Below, in pieces: positions 1 to 9,010 of a DNA stretch of 64,000 nucleotides. Source of the DNA: Janthinobacterium sp. 61. GTDB taxonomy: Bacteria > Pseudomonadota > Gammaproteobacteria > Burkholderiales > Burkholderiaceae_D. A program made the position numbers and the translations under genes. The stretch covers positions 5,022,001 to 5,086,000 of the forward strand of contig NZ_PJMQ01000001.1 of assembly GCF_002846335.1 (NCBI RefSeq). The letters are read 5' to 3'. Each line of letters begins with the position of its first letter. Within the stretch, counting starts at the first letter, position 1. The notes below the pieces were generated by a model that was not told the origin of the DNA, ran no database searches, and saw nothing but the letters and a program-made list of their open reading frames with translations.

Positions 1-1
1 C

Positions 2-121
2 GTGGCGGAATGGTCTAGCGAGTTCGACGCGGCCGAGGGTGTGGAAGAGGTCATGGTGGGCGCGTTTCAACATTTGTATGAAACGGCGTTCATCGACCTG
101 AAACGCATCATGGCGATTTGA
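2..121 (+). CDS. C-terminal end of an unidentified protein (partial)
   Basis: An open frame enters from the left edge and ends at TGA 119-121, giving the last 39 residues of a protein. The tail is acidic then hydrophobic (EGVEEVMVGAF, YETAFIDLKRIMAI) and looks helical. I do not recognise the family from this fragment. It is followed by a repeat element at 132-245 and by the convergent M28 peptidase gene. Coding status rests only on the open frame reaching the edge and on the sensible position of its stop. Confidence 0.5.
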   Translation: MAEWSSEFDAAEGVEEVMVGAFQHLYETAFIDLKRIMAI

Positions 122-131
122 ATCAACCAGT

Positions 132-245
132 GTAGGTCGGATTAGCGGCTACGCCGCTTAATCCGACACCACCACCGGCGCCAACAATGATGTCGGATTA
201 CGCAGGGCGATGCCCCACCTCGGCGGCCCCGCTAATCCGACCTAC
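132..245. repeat. REP-like intergenic element, copy 1, with 16-bp terminal inverted repeats
   Basis: The ends are perfect inverted repeats: GTAGGTCGGATTAGCG at 132-147 and its complement at 230-245. Inner copies of the same core (TAATCCGAC near 160-168 and GTCGGATTA near 191-199) allow two smaller hairpins. Related copies lie at 11924-12022 and 23168-23213. It sits between two convergent gene ends. No coding potential is seen, and it is too short to encode a transposase, so it is most like a REP/BIME or MITE-type element. Confidence 0.75.
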
Positions 246-253
246 GCTAGACG

Positions 254-373
254 TTACCGCTTCACCTTTCCAAACGCCTCGCCCTTGTTCCAAGTAGGCA
301 AATTCTTGTCGTTTGCCACTTCATAGCCGAGGTTCAGGGTGAATTGCGCCTGCTGCACCATGCCCGACAAGTC
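254..373 (-). pseudogene. Separated C-terminal 39 codons of the M28 peptidase
   Basis: Directly after the TGA at 374-376, the same minus-strand frame stays open for 39 codons to TAA at 254-256. The encoded sequence (starting DLSGMVQQAQF, then a Leu/Gly/Tyr stretch, ending FGKVKR) is a plausible final helix and tail for this peptidase family, in which the YHPS motif is normally followed by Trp-Asp. The simplest reading is that a TGG codon became TGA, leaving this piece untranslated unless readthrough occurs. A sequencing error is the main alternative. Confidence 0.7.
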
Positions 374-1870
374 TCACGACGGGTGGTATTCATCTGTTAC
401 CTGATGGTAATCCTTTTTAAACGCGACCAGGCGCTCGCCGGAGGCTTTCGGCGCCTGCACGAAGTCGAACGAGCCGTCGCCGGAAAACACGGCCGAGCCC
501 ACGTTGAAGGCGGGCACGCCAGCTTTGGCGAAGGCAAAATGGTCGGCCCGGTAAAAGGCGCCGGACAGGTCGGGTATCGTCGGCGCCAGGCGCAGGCCCA
601 TGCGCCTGGCTACCTTGGCGGCGCTCGCGTACAGGCTGCTGCGCTCGGCGCCGGCCACGCCGATGTCGTGCGTCTTGCCGACGAAATTCATGCTGTCGAG
701 GTTCAGGTCGGCGGCCGTCTTGGCCAGCGGCCACAGGGGCGCGCGCGTGTAGGCCGTGCTGCCCAGCATGCCCGTTTCCTCGCCGGCCGGCCACAGGAAG
801 ATCTGCGTGCGGCGCGCCGGCTGTTTCACGGCCACCTGCGCCATGGCCAGCAGGGCCGCCGCGCCCGAGGCGTTGTCGATGGCGCCGTTGTAGATATGGT
901 CACTCTGGCCGCTGCGGCCGTTGCCTTCGTCATCTTTGCCCAGGTGGTCCCAGTGGGCCGAGTAAATGACGGCTTCGTCCTTCAGTTTCGGGTCCGTGCC
1001 CGGCACGATGCCGGCCACGTTGAATTGCTCGATGCTGCGGATCTGGCTGTCGACTTGCACTTTGACCGTGGCATTCAGGGCCACGGGGCGGAACTCGCGC
1101 GTTTCCGCCTGTGCGCGCAAGGCGTCCAGATCCTGTCCGCCCGCCTGGAACAGGGCGCGCGCCGTGTCTTCCTGCAGCCAGCCTTCCATGGCATTGCCCG
1201 CGCCAGCCAGGCTGAAGCGCTCGTGGCCGAAGCCATTGGCGGGCACCGACCACGGATACGAAGCGGACTCGGTCGTATGGATCAGCAAGACGCCGGCGGC
1301 GCCCTGGCGCAGCGCTTCCTCGTACTTGTAGACCCAGCGGCCGTAATATGTGAGGGACTTGCCGGCAAAGCGCTTCGGCTCGGCAGCGGTCGGCTGCGGA
1401 TCGTTGACCATCATGATGAGCAACTTTCCTTTTAAATCTACACCCTTGAAATCGTCCCAGCGCTCTTCGGGAGCACGGATACCGTAGCCGGCAAACACGA
1501 CGGGCGCGTCGAATGCCACCTTGTCCTTGCCATTGGCGGCACCAAAGACGATGTCCTTGCCGAATGCGGGAGCGAGGGTCTTGCCGCCGACGCTGAACGT
1601 CACCTTGCTTGATGGCAAGGCCTTGCTGCCGACGATGCTCAGCGCCTGGCGGTACGTGCCATCCTTCAATGGCTGCAAGCCGGCCACGGCCGCCTGGGTT
1701 TCCAGGTAGCGCACGGCCAGGTCGCCGCCGCGCTGGCCCGTGCCGCGTCCTTCGAGCAAATCGTCGGCCAGGAAGGACAGATGAGCGCGCAGGGGCGCTT
1801 CGGCAACGAGCGGTTGGGCGAGGGCGGCCGTGCTGAACAGGCTGGCGGCGAGGACGTAGGGAAAACGCAT
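374..1870 (-). CDS. M28 family zinc aminopeptidase with PA domain, C-terminus cut by an in-frame TGA
   Basis: A secreted or periplasmic metallopeptidase of the M28 family (498 aa as read; about 538 if the TGA is restored to Trp). Start ATG 1870 has GGAG upstream and begins a signal peptide (MRFPYVLAAS...ALAQP). A PA-type insert occupies roughly residues 120-290. The two-zinc catalytic core follows: AHWDHLG (about 303), GAIDNASG (about 331), AGEETG with the catalytic Glu pair (about 364), NLDSMN (about 390) and DEYHPS at the very end. All metal ligands therefore precede the TGA at 374-376, but the last 40 residues of the fold are lost. Whether the product is active cannot be told from sequence. 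The next upstream gene is divergent. Confidence 0.8.
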   Translation of the reverse strand: MRFPYVLAASLFSTAALAQPLVAEAPLRAHLSFLADDLLEGRGTGQRGGDLAVRYLETQAAVAGLQPLKDGTYRQALSIVGSKALPSSKVTFSVGGKTLAPAFGKDIVFGAANGKDKVAFDAPVVFAGYGIRAPEERWDDFKGVDLKGKLLIMMVNDPQPTAAEPKRFAGKSLTYYGRWVYKYEEALRQGAAGVLLIHTTESASYPWSVPANGFGHERFSLAGAGNAMEGWLQEDTARALFQAGGQDLDALRAQAETREFRPVALNATVKVQVDSQIRSIEQFNVAGIVPGTDPKLKDEAVIYSAHWDHLGKDDEGNGRSGQSDHIYNGAIDNASGAAALLAMAQVAVKQPARRTQIFLWPAGEETGMLGSTAYTRAPLWPLAKTAADLNLDSMNFVGKTHDIGVAGAERSSLYASAAKVARRMGLRLAPTIPDLSGAFYRADHFAFAKAGVPAFNVGSAVFSGDGSFDFVQAPKASGERLVAFKKDYHQVTDEYHPS

Positions 1871-2003
1871 GACAACTCCAAAAGTGAATACGGGAAAGCA
1901 AAGCAGCGGCAATCTTACTCTACCGCAATGCCCAGCGTAGCGCGCGGCGTGTGCGCGACATTGCGGCCACAATGGCAGTTGGCCCACCGACAAGGAGCGT
2001 TTC

Positions 2004-2849
2004 ATGACTGCCACTGACTTGCAATCGAGCAATACCCTGCGTACCGCCGACGGCACCCTGATCTACTACAAGGACTGGGGCAGCGGTCCGCCCGTCGTCT
2101 TCAGCCACGGCTGGCCACTGTCGTCCGACGCCTGGGAAGACCAGATGTTTTATCTGGCCTCGCATGGCTACCGCGTCATCGCGCACGACCGGCGCGGCCA
2201 TGGCCGCTCCAGCCAGCCCTTCGACGGCAACGACATGGATACTTATGCCGACGACCTGGCCGCCTTGATCGAGGCGCTGGACTTGACGGGAGCCACCCTG
2301 GTCGGTCACTCGACGGGCGGCGGCGAGGTGGCGCGCTACATCGGCCGCCATGGTACGGACCGCCTGGCGGGCGCGGTGCTGGTCGGCGCCGTGCCGCCCC
2401 TGATGCTGCAGACGCCGGACAACCCGACGGGCTTGCCGCTGTCCACCTTTGACGCCATTCGCGCGGGCGTGCAGGCCGACCGCAGCCAATTCTTCCGCGA
2501 CTTGAGCGAGGCCTTCTATGGCTACAACCGGCCCGATGCAAAGCCGTCGCAGGGCGTGCGCGACAGTTTCTGGCGTCAAGGCATGCAGGCCGGCATGCCG
2601 GCATCCTATCTGTGCATCAAGCAATTTTCAGAAACGGATTTCACCGGCGACCTGGCCAGGTTCGACGTGCCGACTTTGGTGATCCATGGCGACGACGATC
2701 AGATCGTGCCCATCGCCGCCTCCGCGCGGCGCACGGCTGAGCTCGTCATCGGCAGCAAATTGCTCGTGTATGCGGGCGCGCCGCACGGCCTGGCGACAAC
2801 GCACAAGGACCGCCTGAATGAAGACTTGCTGGAGTTCCTGCGCACCTGA
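2004..2849 (+). CDS. Alpha/beta hydrolase, non-haem chloroperoxidase-like
   Basis: A 281-residue cytoplasmic alpha/beta hydrolase of the bacterial non-haem chloroperoxidase/esterase group; no signal peptide. The catalytic triad can be read: nucleophile Ser103 in GHSTGGG, Asp about 230 in HGDDDQIVP, His261 in APHGLA. The oxyanion strand [11 protein letters not shown] and the conserved HDRRGHGRS are present. Start ATG has AAGGAG upstream. Members of this group are usually esterases that can perform perhydrolysis; the physiological substrate is unknown. It is monocistronic: divergent from the M28 gene and followed by a strong hairpin at 2855-2884. Confidence 0.85.
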   Translation: MTATDLQSSNTLRTADGTLIYYKDWGSGPPVVFSHGWPLSSDAWEDQMFYLASHGYRVIAHDRRGHGRSSQPFDGNDMDTYADDLAALIEALDLTGATLVGHSTGGGEVARYIGRHGTDRLAGAVLVGAVPPLMLQTPDNPTGLPLSTFDAIRAGVQADRSQFFRDLSEAFYGYNRPDAKPSQGVRDSFWRQGMQAGMPASYLCIKQFSETDFTGDLARFDVPTLVIHGDDDQIVPIAASARRTAELVIGSKLLVYAGAPHGLATTHKDRLNEDLLEFLRT

Positions 2850-2854
2850 AAAGG

Positions 2855-2884
2855 GGCGGGCGCCATAGTGGCGAGGCGCCCGCC
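2855..2884 (+). terminator. Strong hairpin after the alpha/beta hydrolase gene
   Basis: Arms GGCGGGCGCC (2855-2864) and GGCGCCCGCC (2875-2884) pair perfectly over 10 bp around a 10-nt loop, starting 5 nt after the stop codon. There is no T-tract, so it may act as a weak or Rho-assisted terminator or as an mRNA 3' stabiliser. Confidence 0.5.
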
Positions 2885-3013
2885 GTTGCCGTTGCCGCGC
2901 AAAACAGGCGCAGGTGGCACATTGTTGTGTATCGTTTAATGTTGGCAAAAGTTAGCTAAATCACGCGCCAATTGCGTGCGGATCAGCGATTTTTCTGCCT
3001 TTTTTCGGTCCAT

Positions 3014-3042
3014 ATGCCGCAAAAAACGGCGTTCTGCGGCAT
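3014..3042 (+). promoter_or_regulatory. Hairpin in the leader of the DEAD-box helicase gene
   Basis: Arms ATGCCGCA (3014-3021) and TGCGGCAT (3035-3042) form an 8-bp stem about 90 nt before the helicase start, within a 280-nt gene-free stretch (2850-3130) that turns AT-rich. Cold-induced RNA helicase genes often have long structured leaders, so a role in mRNA stability or thermal control is possible, but only the dyad is seen. Confidence 0.35.
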
Positions 3043-3130
3043 GCAGCCACCCGGTAAGGTCCAGTAAAGAGTAAACTAGCAGATACACTCTTTCGCATTG
3101 GGCGATTCGAGCGAACTTGTGAGTGATTTC

Positions 3131-5293
3131 ATGTCTGATACACCAATTTCCTTATTTTCCGACCTCAACCTGAGCGAGCCGCTGATTCGCGCGCTCAAGG
3201 ATGTCGGTTACGAAACACCGTCGCCTATCCAGGCGGCCACGATTCCATTGTTGCTCGCTAACCGCGACGTGCTGGGCCAGGCGCAAACAGGCACGGGTAA
3301 GACCGCCGCCTTCGCCTTGCCTATCCTGTCGCGCATTGATCTGAAACAAAGCTCACCCCAAGCCCTGGTCCTGGCACCGACGCGCGAACTGGCCATCCAG
3401 GTCGCCGAAGCGTTCCAGGTGTACGCTGCCCACATCCCCGGCTTCCATGTACTGCCGATCTACGGCGGCCAAAGCTACGGTCCGCAACTGTCGGCCTTGC
3501 GCCGCGGTGTGCACGTCATCGTTGGCACCCCTGGCCGCGTCATCGATCACCTGGACAAGGGTTCGCTCGACCTGTCCAAGCTGAAAACGCTGGTGCTCGA
3601 CGAAGCCGATGAAATGCTGCGCATGGGCTTTATCGACGATGTCGAACGTATCTTGAAAGAAACGCCGGATGGCCATCAAACGGCCCTGTTCTCGGCCACC
3701 ATGCCTTCCGTCATCAAACGCATTGCCACGACGTACCTGGTGAACCCGGCCGAAGTGACGGTTGCCGCCAAGACGGGCACGGCCGACAACATCCGCCAGC
3801 GCTACTGGCTGGTGTCGGGCATGCACAAGCTCGACGCGTTGACCCGCATCCTGGAAGCGGAAGCGTTTGACGGCATGATCATCTTCGCCCGCACCAAGCT
3901 GGGCACGGAAGAGCTGGCTGGCAAACTGCAAGCCCGCGGCTTCTCGGCTGCCGCCATCAATGGCGACATCCAGCAAGCGCAGCGCGAGCGCACGATCCAG
4001 CAGTTGAAAGACGGCAAGATCGACATCCTCGTGGCAACCGACGTGGCCGCCCGCGGCCTGGACGTCGAGCGCATCAGCCACGTCGTCAACTACGACGTGC
4101 CGCACGATCCGGAAAGCTATACTCACCGCATCGGCCGCACTGGCCGCGCTGGCCGCAGCGGCGAAGCGATTCTGTTCATCACCCCGCGTGAAAAGAACTT
4201 GCTGAAAGCCATCGAACGCTCGACTCGCCAGCCGATCAGCATGCTGGAACTGCCAACGATCCAGGCCGTCAACGACGTGCGTATCGCTAAGTTCAAGGAA
4301 CAGATCAGCGAAACCCTGGCCCTGGGCGAACTGGAGCAGTTCCAGTCGCTGATCGAAGATCTTGAACGCGAAAAGAACATTCCCGCCATCGAAATCGCCG
4401 CCGCCCTGGCGAAGATGGCGCGTGGCAATGTGCCTTTGTTGCTGGACAAGAACAAGGCGCGCGAGCAAGCCACGTGGCAAGACGACCGTCCTGTGCGCCA
4501 GGACCGTTTCGAGCGCAACGATCGTCCGGAACGGGGCGACCGCTTCGAGCGTAACGAGCGCAGCGAGCGTGGCGAACGCCCGGCCTTCCCGAAAAAGGAA
4601 CGCATTCAACGTCCAGCCGACGCCGGCATGCAAACTTTCCGTATTGAGGTAGGTCATCAGCATGGCGTGAAACCGGGCAATATCGTGGGCGCCATCGCCA
4701 ACGAAGCGGGCATCGATTCTAAAAATATCGGCCGCATCGAAATCTATGACGATTACAGCGTCCTGGACTTGCCAGACAGCATGCCGAAAGAATTGCTGGA
4801 CCAGCTGAAAACCGTGTGGGTAGCGGGCCAGCAGCTGCGCATCAGCCGCGACGGCGATGCACCGGACCTGGCGCCGCCAGCCGCGCCGCGCAAGCCGTTT
4901 GCCGCCAAGTCCGCGCCAGCGTTCAAGGATGCCCCGGCCGACGCGGGCGACGCAGCACCAGCGCCGCGCGCGCCGAAGAAGGAACGTCCACGCCCGGGCG
5001 TGACGGCTTACCGTATCGAAGTGGGCCGTGAGCACGCCGTGACGCCAAGCAACATCGTCGGCGCCATCGCCAACGAAGCGAACCTGGAAGCCAAGCATAT
5101 CGGCCGCATCGATATCTTTGACAACTACAGCGTGCTGGACCTGCCGGAAGGCATGCCGCCGGAAATCCTCGACCACCTGAAATCGGTCGTGGTCTCGGGC
5201 CAGAAATTGCGCATCAGCCTCGATGACGGCACGACGGAACGCAAGCCTGCGGCTCCGCGTCCGAAGTCGCCACCGCGTAAGACATTCAAGTAA
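3131..5293 (+). CDS. deaD: DEAD-box ATP-dependent RNA helicase with two C-terminal DbpA domains
   Basis: A 720-residue RNA helicase of the DeaD/CsdA group, acting in ribosome assembly and RNA decay. Motifs in order: Q-motif region, AQTGTGKT (about 52), PTRELA, TPGR, DEAD (in LVLDEADEML), SAT, ARGLD and HRIGRTGRAGR. After an Arg/Glu-rich linker with repeated ERGDRFERN-like units (about 455-490), the protein carries two homologous DbpA-type RNA-binding domains (about 500-575 and 620-700), each with IVGAIANEA and a YSVLDLP strand. One copy is usual. I chose ATG 3131 (MSDTPISLFSDL) over an upstream in-frame start at 3098 because family members begin this way. A terminator follows at 5348. Confidence 0.9.
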   Translation: MSDTPISLFSDLNLSEPLIRALKDVGYETPSPIQAATIPLLLANRDVLGQAQTGTGKTAAFALPILSRIDLKQSSPQALVLAPTRELAIQVAEAFQVYAAHIPGFHVLPIYGGQSYGPQLSALRRGVHVIVGTPGRVIDHLDKGSLDLSKLKTLVLDEADEMLRMGFIDDVERILKETPDGHQTALFSATMPSVIKRIATTYLVNPAEVTVAAKTGTADNIRQRYWLVSGMHKLDALTRILEAEAFDGMIIFARTKLGTEELAGKLQARGFSAAAINGDIQQAQRERTIQQLKDGKIDILVATDVAARGLDVERISHVVNYDVPHDPESYTHRIGRTGRAGRSGEAILFITPREKNLLKAIERSTRQPISMLELPTIQAVNDVRIAKFKEQISETLALGELEQFQSLIEDLEREKNIPAIEIAAALAKMARGNVPLLLDKNKAREQATWQDDRPVRQDRFERNDRPERGDRFERNERSERGERPAFPKKERIQRPADAGMQTFRIEVGHQHGVKPGNIVGAIANEAGIDSKNIGRIEIYDDYSVLDLPDSMPKELLDQLKTVWVAGQQLRISRDGDAPDLAPPAAPRKPFAAKSAPAFKDAPADAGDAAPAPRAPKKERPRPGVTAYRIEVGREHAVTPSNIVGAIANEANLEAKHIGRIDIFDNYSVLDLPEGMPPEILDHLKSVVVSGQKLRISLDDGTTERKPAAPRPKSPPRKTFK

Positions 5294-5347
5294 GCCATCC
5301 CCACGGGCGCTCCGGCGCCTGTGTCGCGGATTGGAGACATATCCCCC

Positions 5348-5373
5348 ACTGGCGCGTTCGCGCCAGTTTTTTA
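5348..5373 (+). terminator. Intrinsic terminator of the helicase gene
   Basis: Perfect 9-bp stem ACTGGCGCG (5348-5356) and CGCGCCAGT (5359-5367) followed by a run of T. It lies 55 nt after the helicase stop codon. Confidence 0.85.
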
Positions 5374-5732
5374 TTTTCCCTCAGTAAATGTTCATGATGG
5401 CTAAGTCATGCCTGCCGGCAGGCGTCGCCAAGTGCCGCCAGTGATTGCAATGCTTCCGCGTCTTTTTATCGGCATACACACCATATTTATTGTCTGCCGC
5501 ATCGTTACATAAATTTTTATTAATTATTGTGTGTGCATTCAATTTGAATATCGCATTTCAATAAAATCAATTAAGTTGAATCAAAGTAAATTGTAAAACA
5601 TAAATAAATTAACTTTTATTAAATTGTTTGACCAGCATCACTGTCGCCTTGGCGATATCTTGCCGGTGCTTGATGTGGTATATTGTTTTTATGTTTTTGT
5701 TATGCTAGTTGAAAAAAAATAGAGGAGCGACG
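5374..5732. promoter_or_regulatory. AT-rich gene-free stretch upstream of the chemoreceptor
   Basis: About 360 bp without a credible gene. From about 5490 to 5720 the sequence is strikingly AT-rich (runs such as AAATTTTTATTAATTA) against GC-rich surroundings. A 14-bp palindrome GCCTGCCGGCAGGC lies at 5410-5423. TTGATG near 5671 and AT-rich hexamers near 5690-5705 could form a promoter, but I cannot assign one confidently. Such DNA often binds H-NS/MvaT-like silencers or curves. Confidence 0.4.
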
Positions 5733-7388
5733 ATGCGGGTCAATACGCCAATCACGCAAAATGAATACGTATTAAATGAAGGCATGACGATTGTTTCCAC
5801 CACGGATTTAAAGGGAAACATCAATTACGCCAATCAGTATTTCATTGAAGTCAGCGGTTTTTCAGAAATGGAACTGCTGGGTGCGCCACAGAATATCCTG
5901 CGTCATCCCGATATGCCGGCCGAAGCCTTTGCCGACCTGTGGGATACCATCAAGACGGGCATGCCATGGACTGGCATGGTCAAGAACCGCTGCAAGAATG
6001 GCGATTTTTATTGGGTCTTCGCCAATATCACCCCCGTCATTGAAAACGGCCGTCCGATCGGCTATATGTCCGTGCGTACCAAGCCCACGCGCGAGCAGAT
6101 CAATGAAGCGGCAGCCCTGTATAAAAGTTTTAAAGATGGCAATACCGCCAGGCTGGCGATTCGCAAGGGCCGCATTGTGCGCCAGGGCTGGGCCGCCAAG
6201 CTGGCCGAGTGGCGCAAGCTGAGCCTGTCGCAAGACCTGGCCCTGCATTGCATCGTCTTTGGCGTGGTGCTGGCCATCCTCGGCTGCGCCGTGTGGAATA
6301 TCGATGGTGATACGAGCACGGCCACGCGCAGCTGGCTCAGTGGCGCGGCCGCCGCGGCTGTCGCGCTGATGCTGTATTTCTGGGCCCATCTGCACAATTC
6401 GCTGGTCGCGCCGCTGGGCGACGCCATCACGGTGGCGCGCAAGATGGCAGGTGGCGACCTGACGGGCGTGATCGACAAGGTGCGTGATGATGATATGGGT
6501 CAATTGATGGCGGCCTTGCGCCAGACCAACATCAACTTGCACAGCATCATCGGCGACGTGCGTGCCAACTTCGAGGATATCCGCGTCACTACGGCGGAAA
6601 TTGCCACCGGCAATATGGACTTGTCCAGCCGCACGGAATCGCAGGCTTCCAGCCTGGAGCAGACGGCGGCCAGCATGGAGGAATTGACGTCCACGGTGCA
6701 AAACAGCGCCGACCACGTTGCCACGGCCAACGACCTGGCGGTGCAGGCATCGACCGTCGCGGCCAAGGGCGGCACCATCGTCAGTGAAGTGGTCACCACG
6801 ATGAATGAAATCAGCACTTCGTCGCGCAAGATTCTCGACATCATCGGCCTGATCGACGGCATCGCTTTCCAGACGAATATCCTGGCCTTGAACGCGGCCG
6901 TGGAAGCGGCGCGCGCGGGAGAGCATGGCCGCGGCTTCGCCGTCGTGGCCGGTGAAGTGCGCAGCCTGGCGCAGCGCTCGGCGACGGCGGCCAAGGAAGT
7001 CAAGAATCTGATCGACCATTCGATCGCCACCGTGAATGCGGGCAGCGTGCTGACCAGCAATGCGGGCGCCACCATGGCGGAAGTGATTGCCTCGGTGGCC
7101 CGCGTGACGGAAGTGATGGACGAGATTTCTTCCACCACGCGCGAGCAGAACCAGGGCATCGGTCAAGTCAACCAGGCCGTTATCCACATGGACGGCATCA
7201 CGCAGCAGAATGCGGCGCTGGTGGAGCAGGCCGCTGCGGCTGCCACCAACCTGGCGCGGCGCACCGACAGCGTGGCCCAGTCGATCGGTATCTTTAAATT
7301 GAAGGCATCGCCCAAGCGCAAGGCTGCCGGCGTGGGCCGCAGCGTGGGTGCGGGCGTGACGGCAAGGGCACTGTTAAAGGCGAGGTAG
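5733..7388 (+). CDS. Methyl-accepting chemotaxis protein with N-terminal PAS domain (Aer-like)
   Basis: A 551-residue chemoreceptor that signals to CheA/CheW. The N-terminal PAS domain (about residues 10-110, with [23 protein letters not shown] and ILRHPDMP) matches the Aer-type sensor, usually FAD-binding and redox/energy sensing. Two adjacent hydrophobic segments follow (about 170-215), then HAMP and a long signalling coiled coil whose hairpin tip is [20 protein letters not shown] (about 375-395). No C-terminal NWETF-like CheR pentapeptide is present. Start ATG 5733 is fixed by AGGAG seven nt upstream; an in-frame TTG at 5709 is less likely. No che genes are adjacent, so it is an orphan receptor gene. 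Confidence 0.9.
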   Translation: MRVNTPITQNEYVLNEGMTIVSTTDLKGNINYANQYFIEVSGFSEMELLGAPQNILRHPDMPAEAFADLWDTIKTGMPWTGMVKNRCKNGDFYWVFANITPVIENGRPIGYMSVRTKPTREQINEAAALYKSFKDGNTARLAIRKGRIVRQGWAAKLAEWRKLSLSQDLALHCIVFGVVLAILGCAVWNIDGDTSTATRSWLSGAAAAAVALMLYFWAHLHNSLVAPLGDAITVARKMAGGDLTGVIDKVRDDDMGQLMAALRQTNINLHSIIGDVRANFEDIRVTTAEIATGNMDLSSRTESQASSLEQTAASMEELTSTVQNSADHVATANDLAVQASTVAAKGGTIVSEVVTTMNEISTSSRKILDIIGLIDGIAFQTNILALNAAVEAARAGEHGRGFAVVAGEVRSLAQRSATAAKEVKNLIDHSIATVNAGSVLTSNAGATMAEVIASVARVTEVMDEISSTTREQNQGIGQVNQAVIHMDGITQQNAALVEQAAAAATNLARRTDSVAQSIGIFKLKASPKRKAAGVGRSVGAGVTARALLKAR

Positions 7389-7497
7389 CAAAATGCCGGG
7401 GTCAGTCACTGCGTGATCGGTATGCTCCCCATTGGGGCGCATACCCCCCGTCGGGTCTGCCCCCAATTTACCCGCCTTCAGCTACGCGCTACAGTCA

Positions 7498-7806
7498 TTA
7501 CCGCTTTACCCGATACACTTCCCCGCTGCGCACCTTCTGCACCACCCCATCCCCGCCAAACAAAATCACATATTCTCCCTGCGCGCCCGCAGCGGCAGGG
7601 TAGTTGTACATCCACACTTCATTGCCGCTGTCGAAACGGATGGACGTGCTGTCGCCTAGCGCCGCGCGCACCTGCTCGCGCGTGCTGCTGCCTGGCTGCA
7701 CCGCCTGCTCCAGGGTGGCGTAAGGCACAGTCTTGCTTGCCTGTAATGCGCGCGTGCCGGAGCAGGCGGCCAGCGTTATCAAGATGATCAGTGACAGCCA
7801 TTTCAT
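7498..7806 (-). CDS. Small outer-membrane-type lipoprotein
   Basis: A 102-residue lipoprotein. MKWLSLIILITLAACSG is a lipoprotein signal with lipobox LAAC (Cys15). The mature part has PGSSTREQVRAALGD then IRFDSGNEVWMYNY, the pattern of SmpA/OmlA (BamE-fold) proteins. It is the last gene of a four-gene minus-strand operon and its ATG overlaps the TGA of the preceding gene (ATGA at 7803-7806), implying translational coupling and perhaps a shared envelope role. The exact function is not known. Confidence 0.75.
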   Translation of the reverse strand: MKWLSLIILITLAACSGTRALQASKTVPYATLEQAVQPGSSTREQVRAALGDSTSIRFDSGNEVWMYNYPAAAGAQGEYVILFGGDGVVQKVRSGEVYRVKR

Positions 7807-8603
7807 GGCGCCACCTCGTCCATGTAAGTAAATTCCAGCAAGGTATCGTCGGGCCAGCTGGCGTCCCACAGGGGCGCGTAATACGTGCGGTCGAGCAAGA
7901 CCTGGCAATCGCAATAGGGCAGTGAGGCGGGCGTTTGCTCGCCGCCCGCGTACAGCATGGTGAACGGCAGGGCAAGGCGGCGCTCGCCATGCACGAGGGT
8001 TACGCCAAACAGGGGACGGTCCGTGAAAAACAAATAATTGCCGTTCGCTTCGGAACACACCTTTTCGGTGCTGTAGAGCATGCTGGACAGCCAGGCGATG
8101 ATTTGCGGGTCGTTTGAAATCAGGCCCGAATCCATGCCGGCGCGGCATTCCAGGCGCAAGTCGCCCAGGCGCCGCGTGCCGGGCGGCAAGCCGGGCGTGA
8201 TGACCTGCGCGCGCCAGCTCATGGTGGAAGCCCTGCGGTTGGCGATCAGGATAGCATCCTCGCGCGCGGCTTGCGCGTTGCGCACGGGGGCAAAGCTGTT
8301 GTCCTCCGCCAAGGGCAGAGGAATGCTGATGGTGTCGCCGGCGATGCGCAGCTGCACGCCTCTCATGTCCACGCCAGGTTGGCGCGGCAGCAAACGGAAG
8401 CGCAGTGTCGCCTGCGGCGCCAGCGCATGGTCGCGCTCGAAGCGGTCCACGCCCTGCAGCATCTTGCGGTAGGATTTGTCGACGGGGTCGCGCGTGGCGT
8501 CCACTTTCACTTGCGGCACGGACGCGGTTTGCGCCAGCGCAGCAGCGCTGGACAGTGAGCCAGCGAGCAAGCCAGCAAGCAGCAGGGAGAGAGGGATGCG
8601 CAT
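7803..8603 (-). CDS. Uncharacterised secreted protein
   Basis: A 266-residue protein with a clear Sec signal peptide (MRIPLSLLLAGLLAGSLSSA...ALAQ). The mature region lacks a domain I recognise. It has RFRLLPRQPGVDMRGVQLRI, a LECRAG motif and CDCQ near the C-terminus, so a disulfide is possible. Position between a MazG-like gene and a small lipoprotein, with a 4-nt overlap to the latter, suggests an envelope protein acting with that lipoprotein. Function unknown. Confidence 0.65.
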   Translation of the reverse strand: MRIPLSLLLAGLLAGSLSSAAALAQTASVPQVKVDATRDPVDKSYRKMLQGVDRFERDHALAPQATLRFRLLPRQPGVDMRGVQLRIAGDTISIPLPLAEDNSFAPVRNAQAAREDAILIANRRASTMSWRAQVITPGLPPGTRRLGDLRLECRAGMDSGLISNDPQIIAWLSSMLYSTEKVCSEANGNYLFFTDRPLFGVTLVHGERRLALPFTMLYAGGEQTPASLPYCDCQVLLDRTYYAPLWDASWPDDTLLEFTYMDEVAP

Positions 8604-8650
8604 GGCTTGATGCTACGCCTTTTTGCGCGGCAGCCACGCACGCATGGTTG

Positions 8651-9010
8651 TCAGTATTGCGTCGATTTGCGCGCGTCGCCGCGGACCTGCTGCGCCGGGT
8701 ACTTCTGTGCGTTGAGCAGCATCTTTTCCAGCACGGCCGCATGCAGGTCGACGCCGCTCTTGTCGGCCAGGCGCACCAGGTACATCAGCACGTCTGCCAG
8801 TTCGTGGCGGATGCCCGTGCGCGTCGCTTCGTCCAGCTCGCTGTCCGCACCCGTGGGCAGCCACTGGTAGTGCTCTGCCAGTTCCGCCACTTCCACGGAC
8901 AGGGCCATGGCCAGGTTTTTGGGCGTGTGGAACTGGTCCCAGTCGCGCTCGGCGGCAAAGGCGCGCAGGCGCGCGCGGATGTCGAGCAGGCTGTCGGATG
9001 GCGCATTCAT
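8651..9010 (-). CDS. MazG-like nucleotide pyrophosphohydrolase
   Basis: A 119-residue all-alpha NTP pyrophosphohydrolase related to dCTPase/XTP3TPA (RS21-C6). It hydrolyses (d)NTPs to NMP and PPi, a house-cleaning activity. The metal-binding signature is visible: EVAELAEHYQW (ExxE) and HELADVLMYLVRLAD (ExxD), with KNLAMALSVE before it. The short single-domain length fits this subgroup rather than full MazG (about 260 aa). The start ATG overlaps the stop of the upstream GNAT gene (ATGA, 9007-9010), so the two are translationally coupled. Confidence 0.85.
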   Translation of the reverse strand: MNAPSDSLLDIRARLRAFAAERDWDQFHTPKNLAMALSVEVAELAEHYQWLPTGADSELDEATRTGIRHELADVLMYLVRLADKSGVDLHAAVLEKMLLNAQKYPAQQVRGDARKSTQY

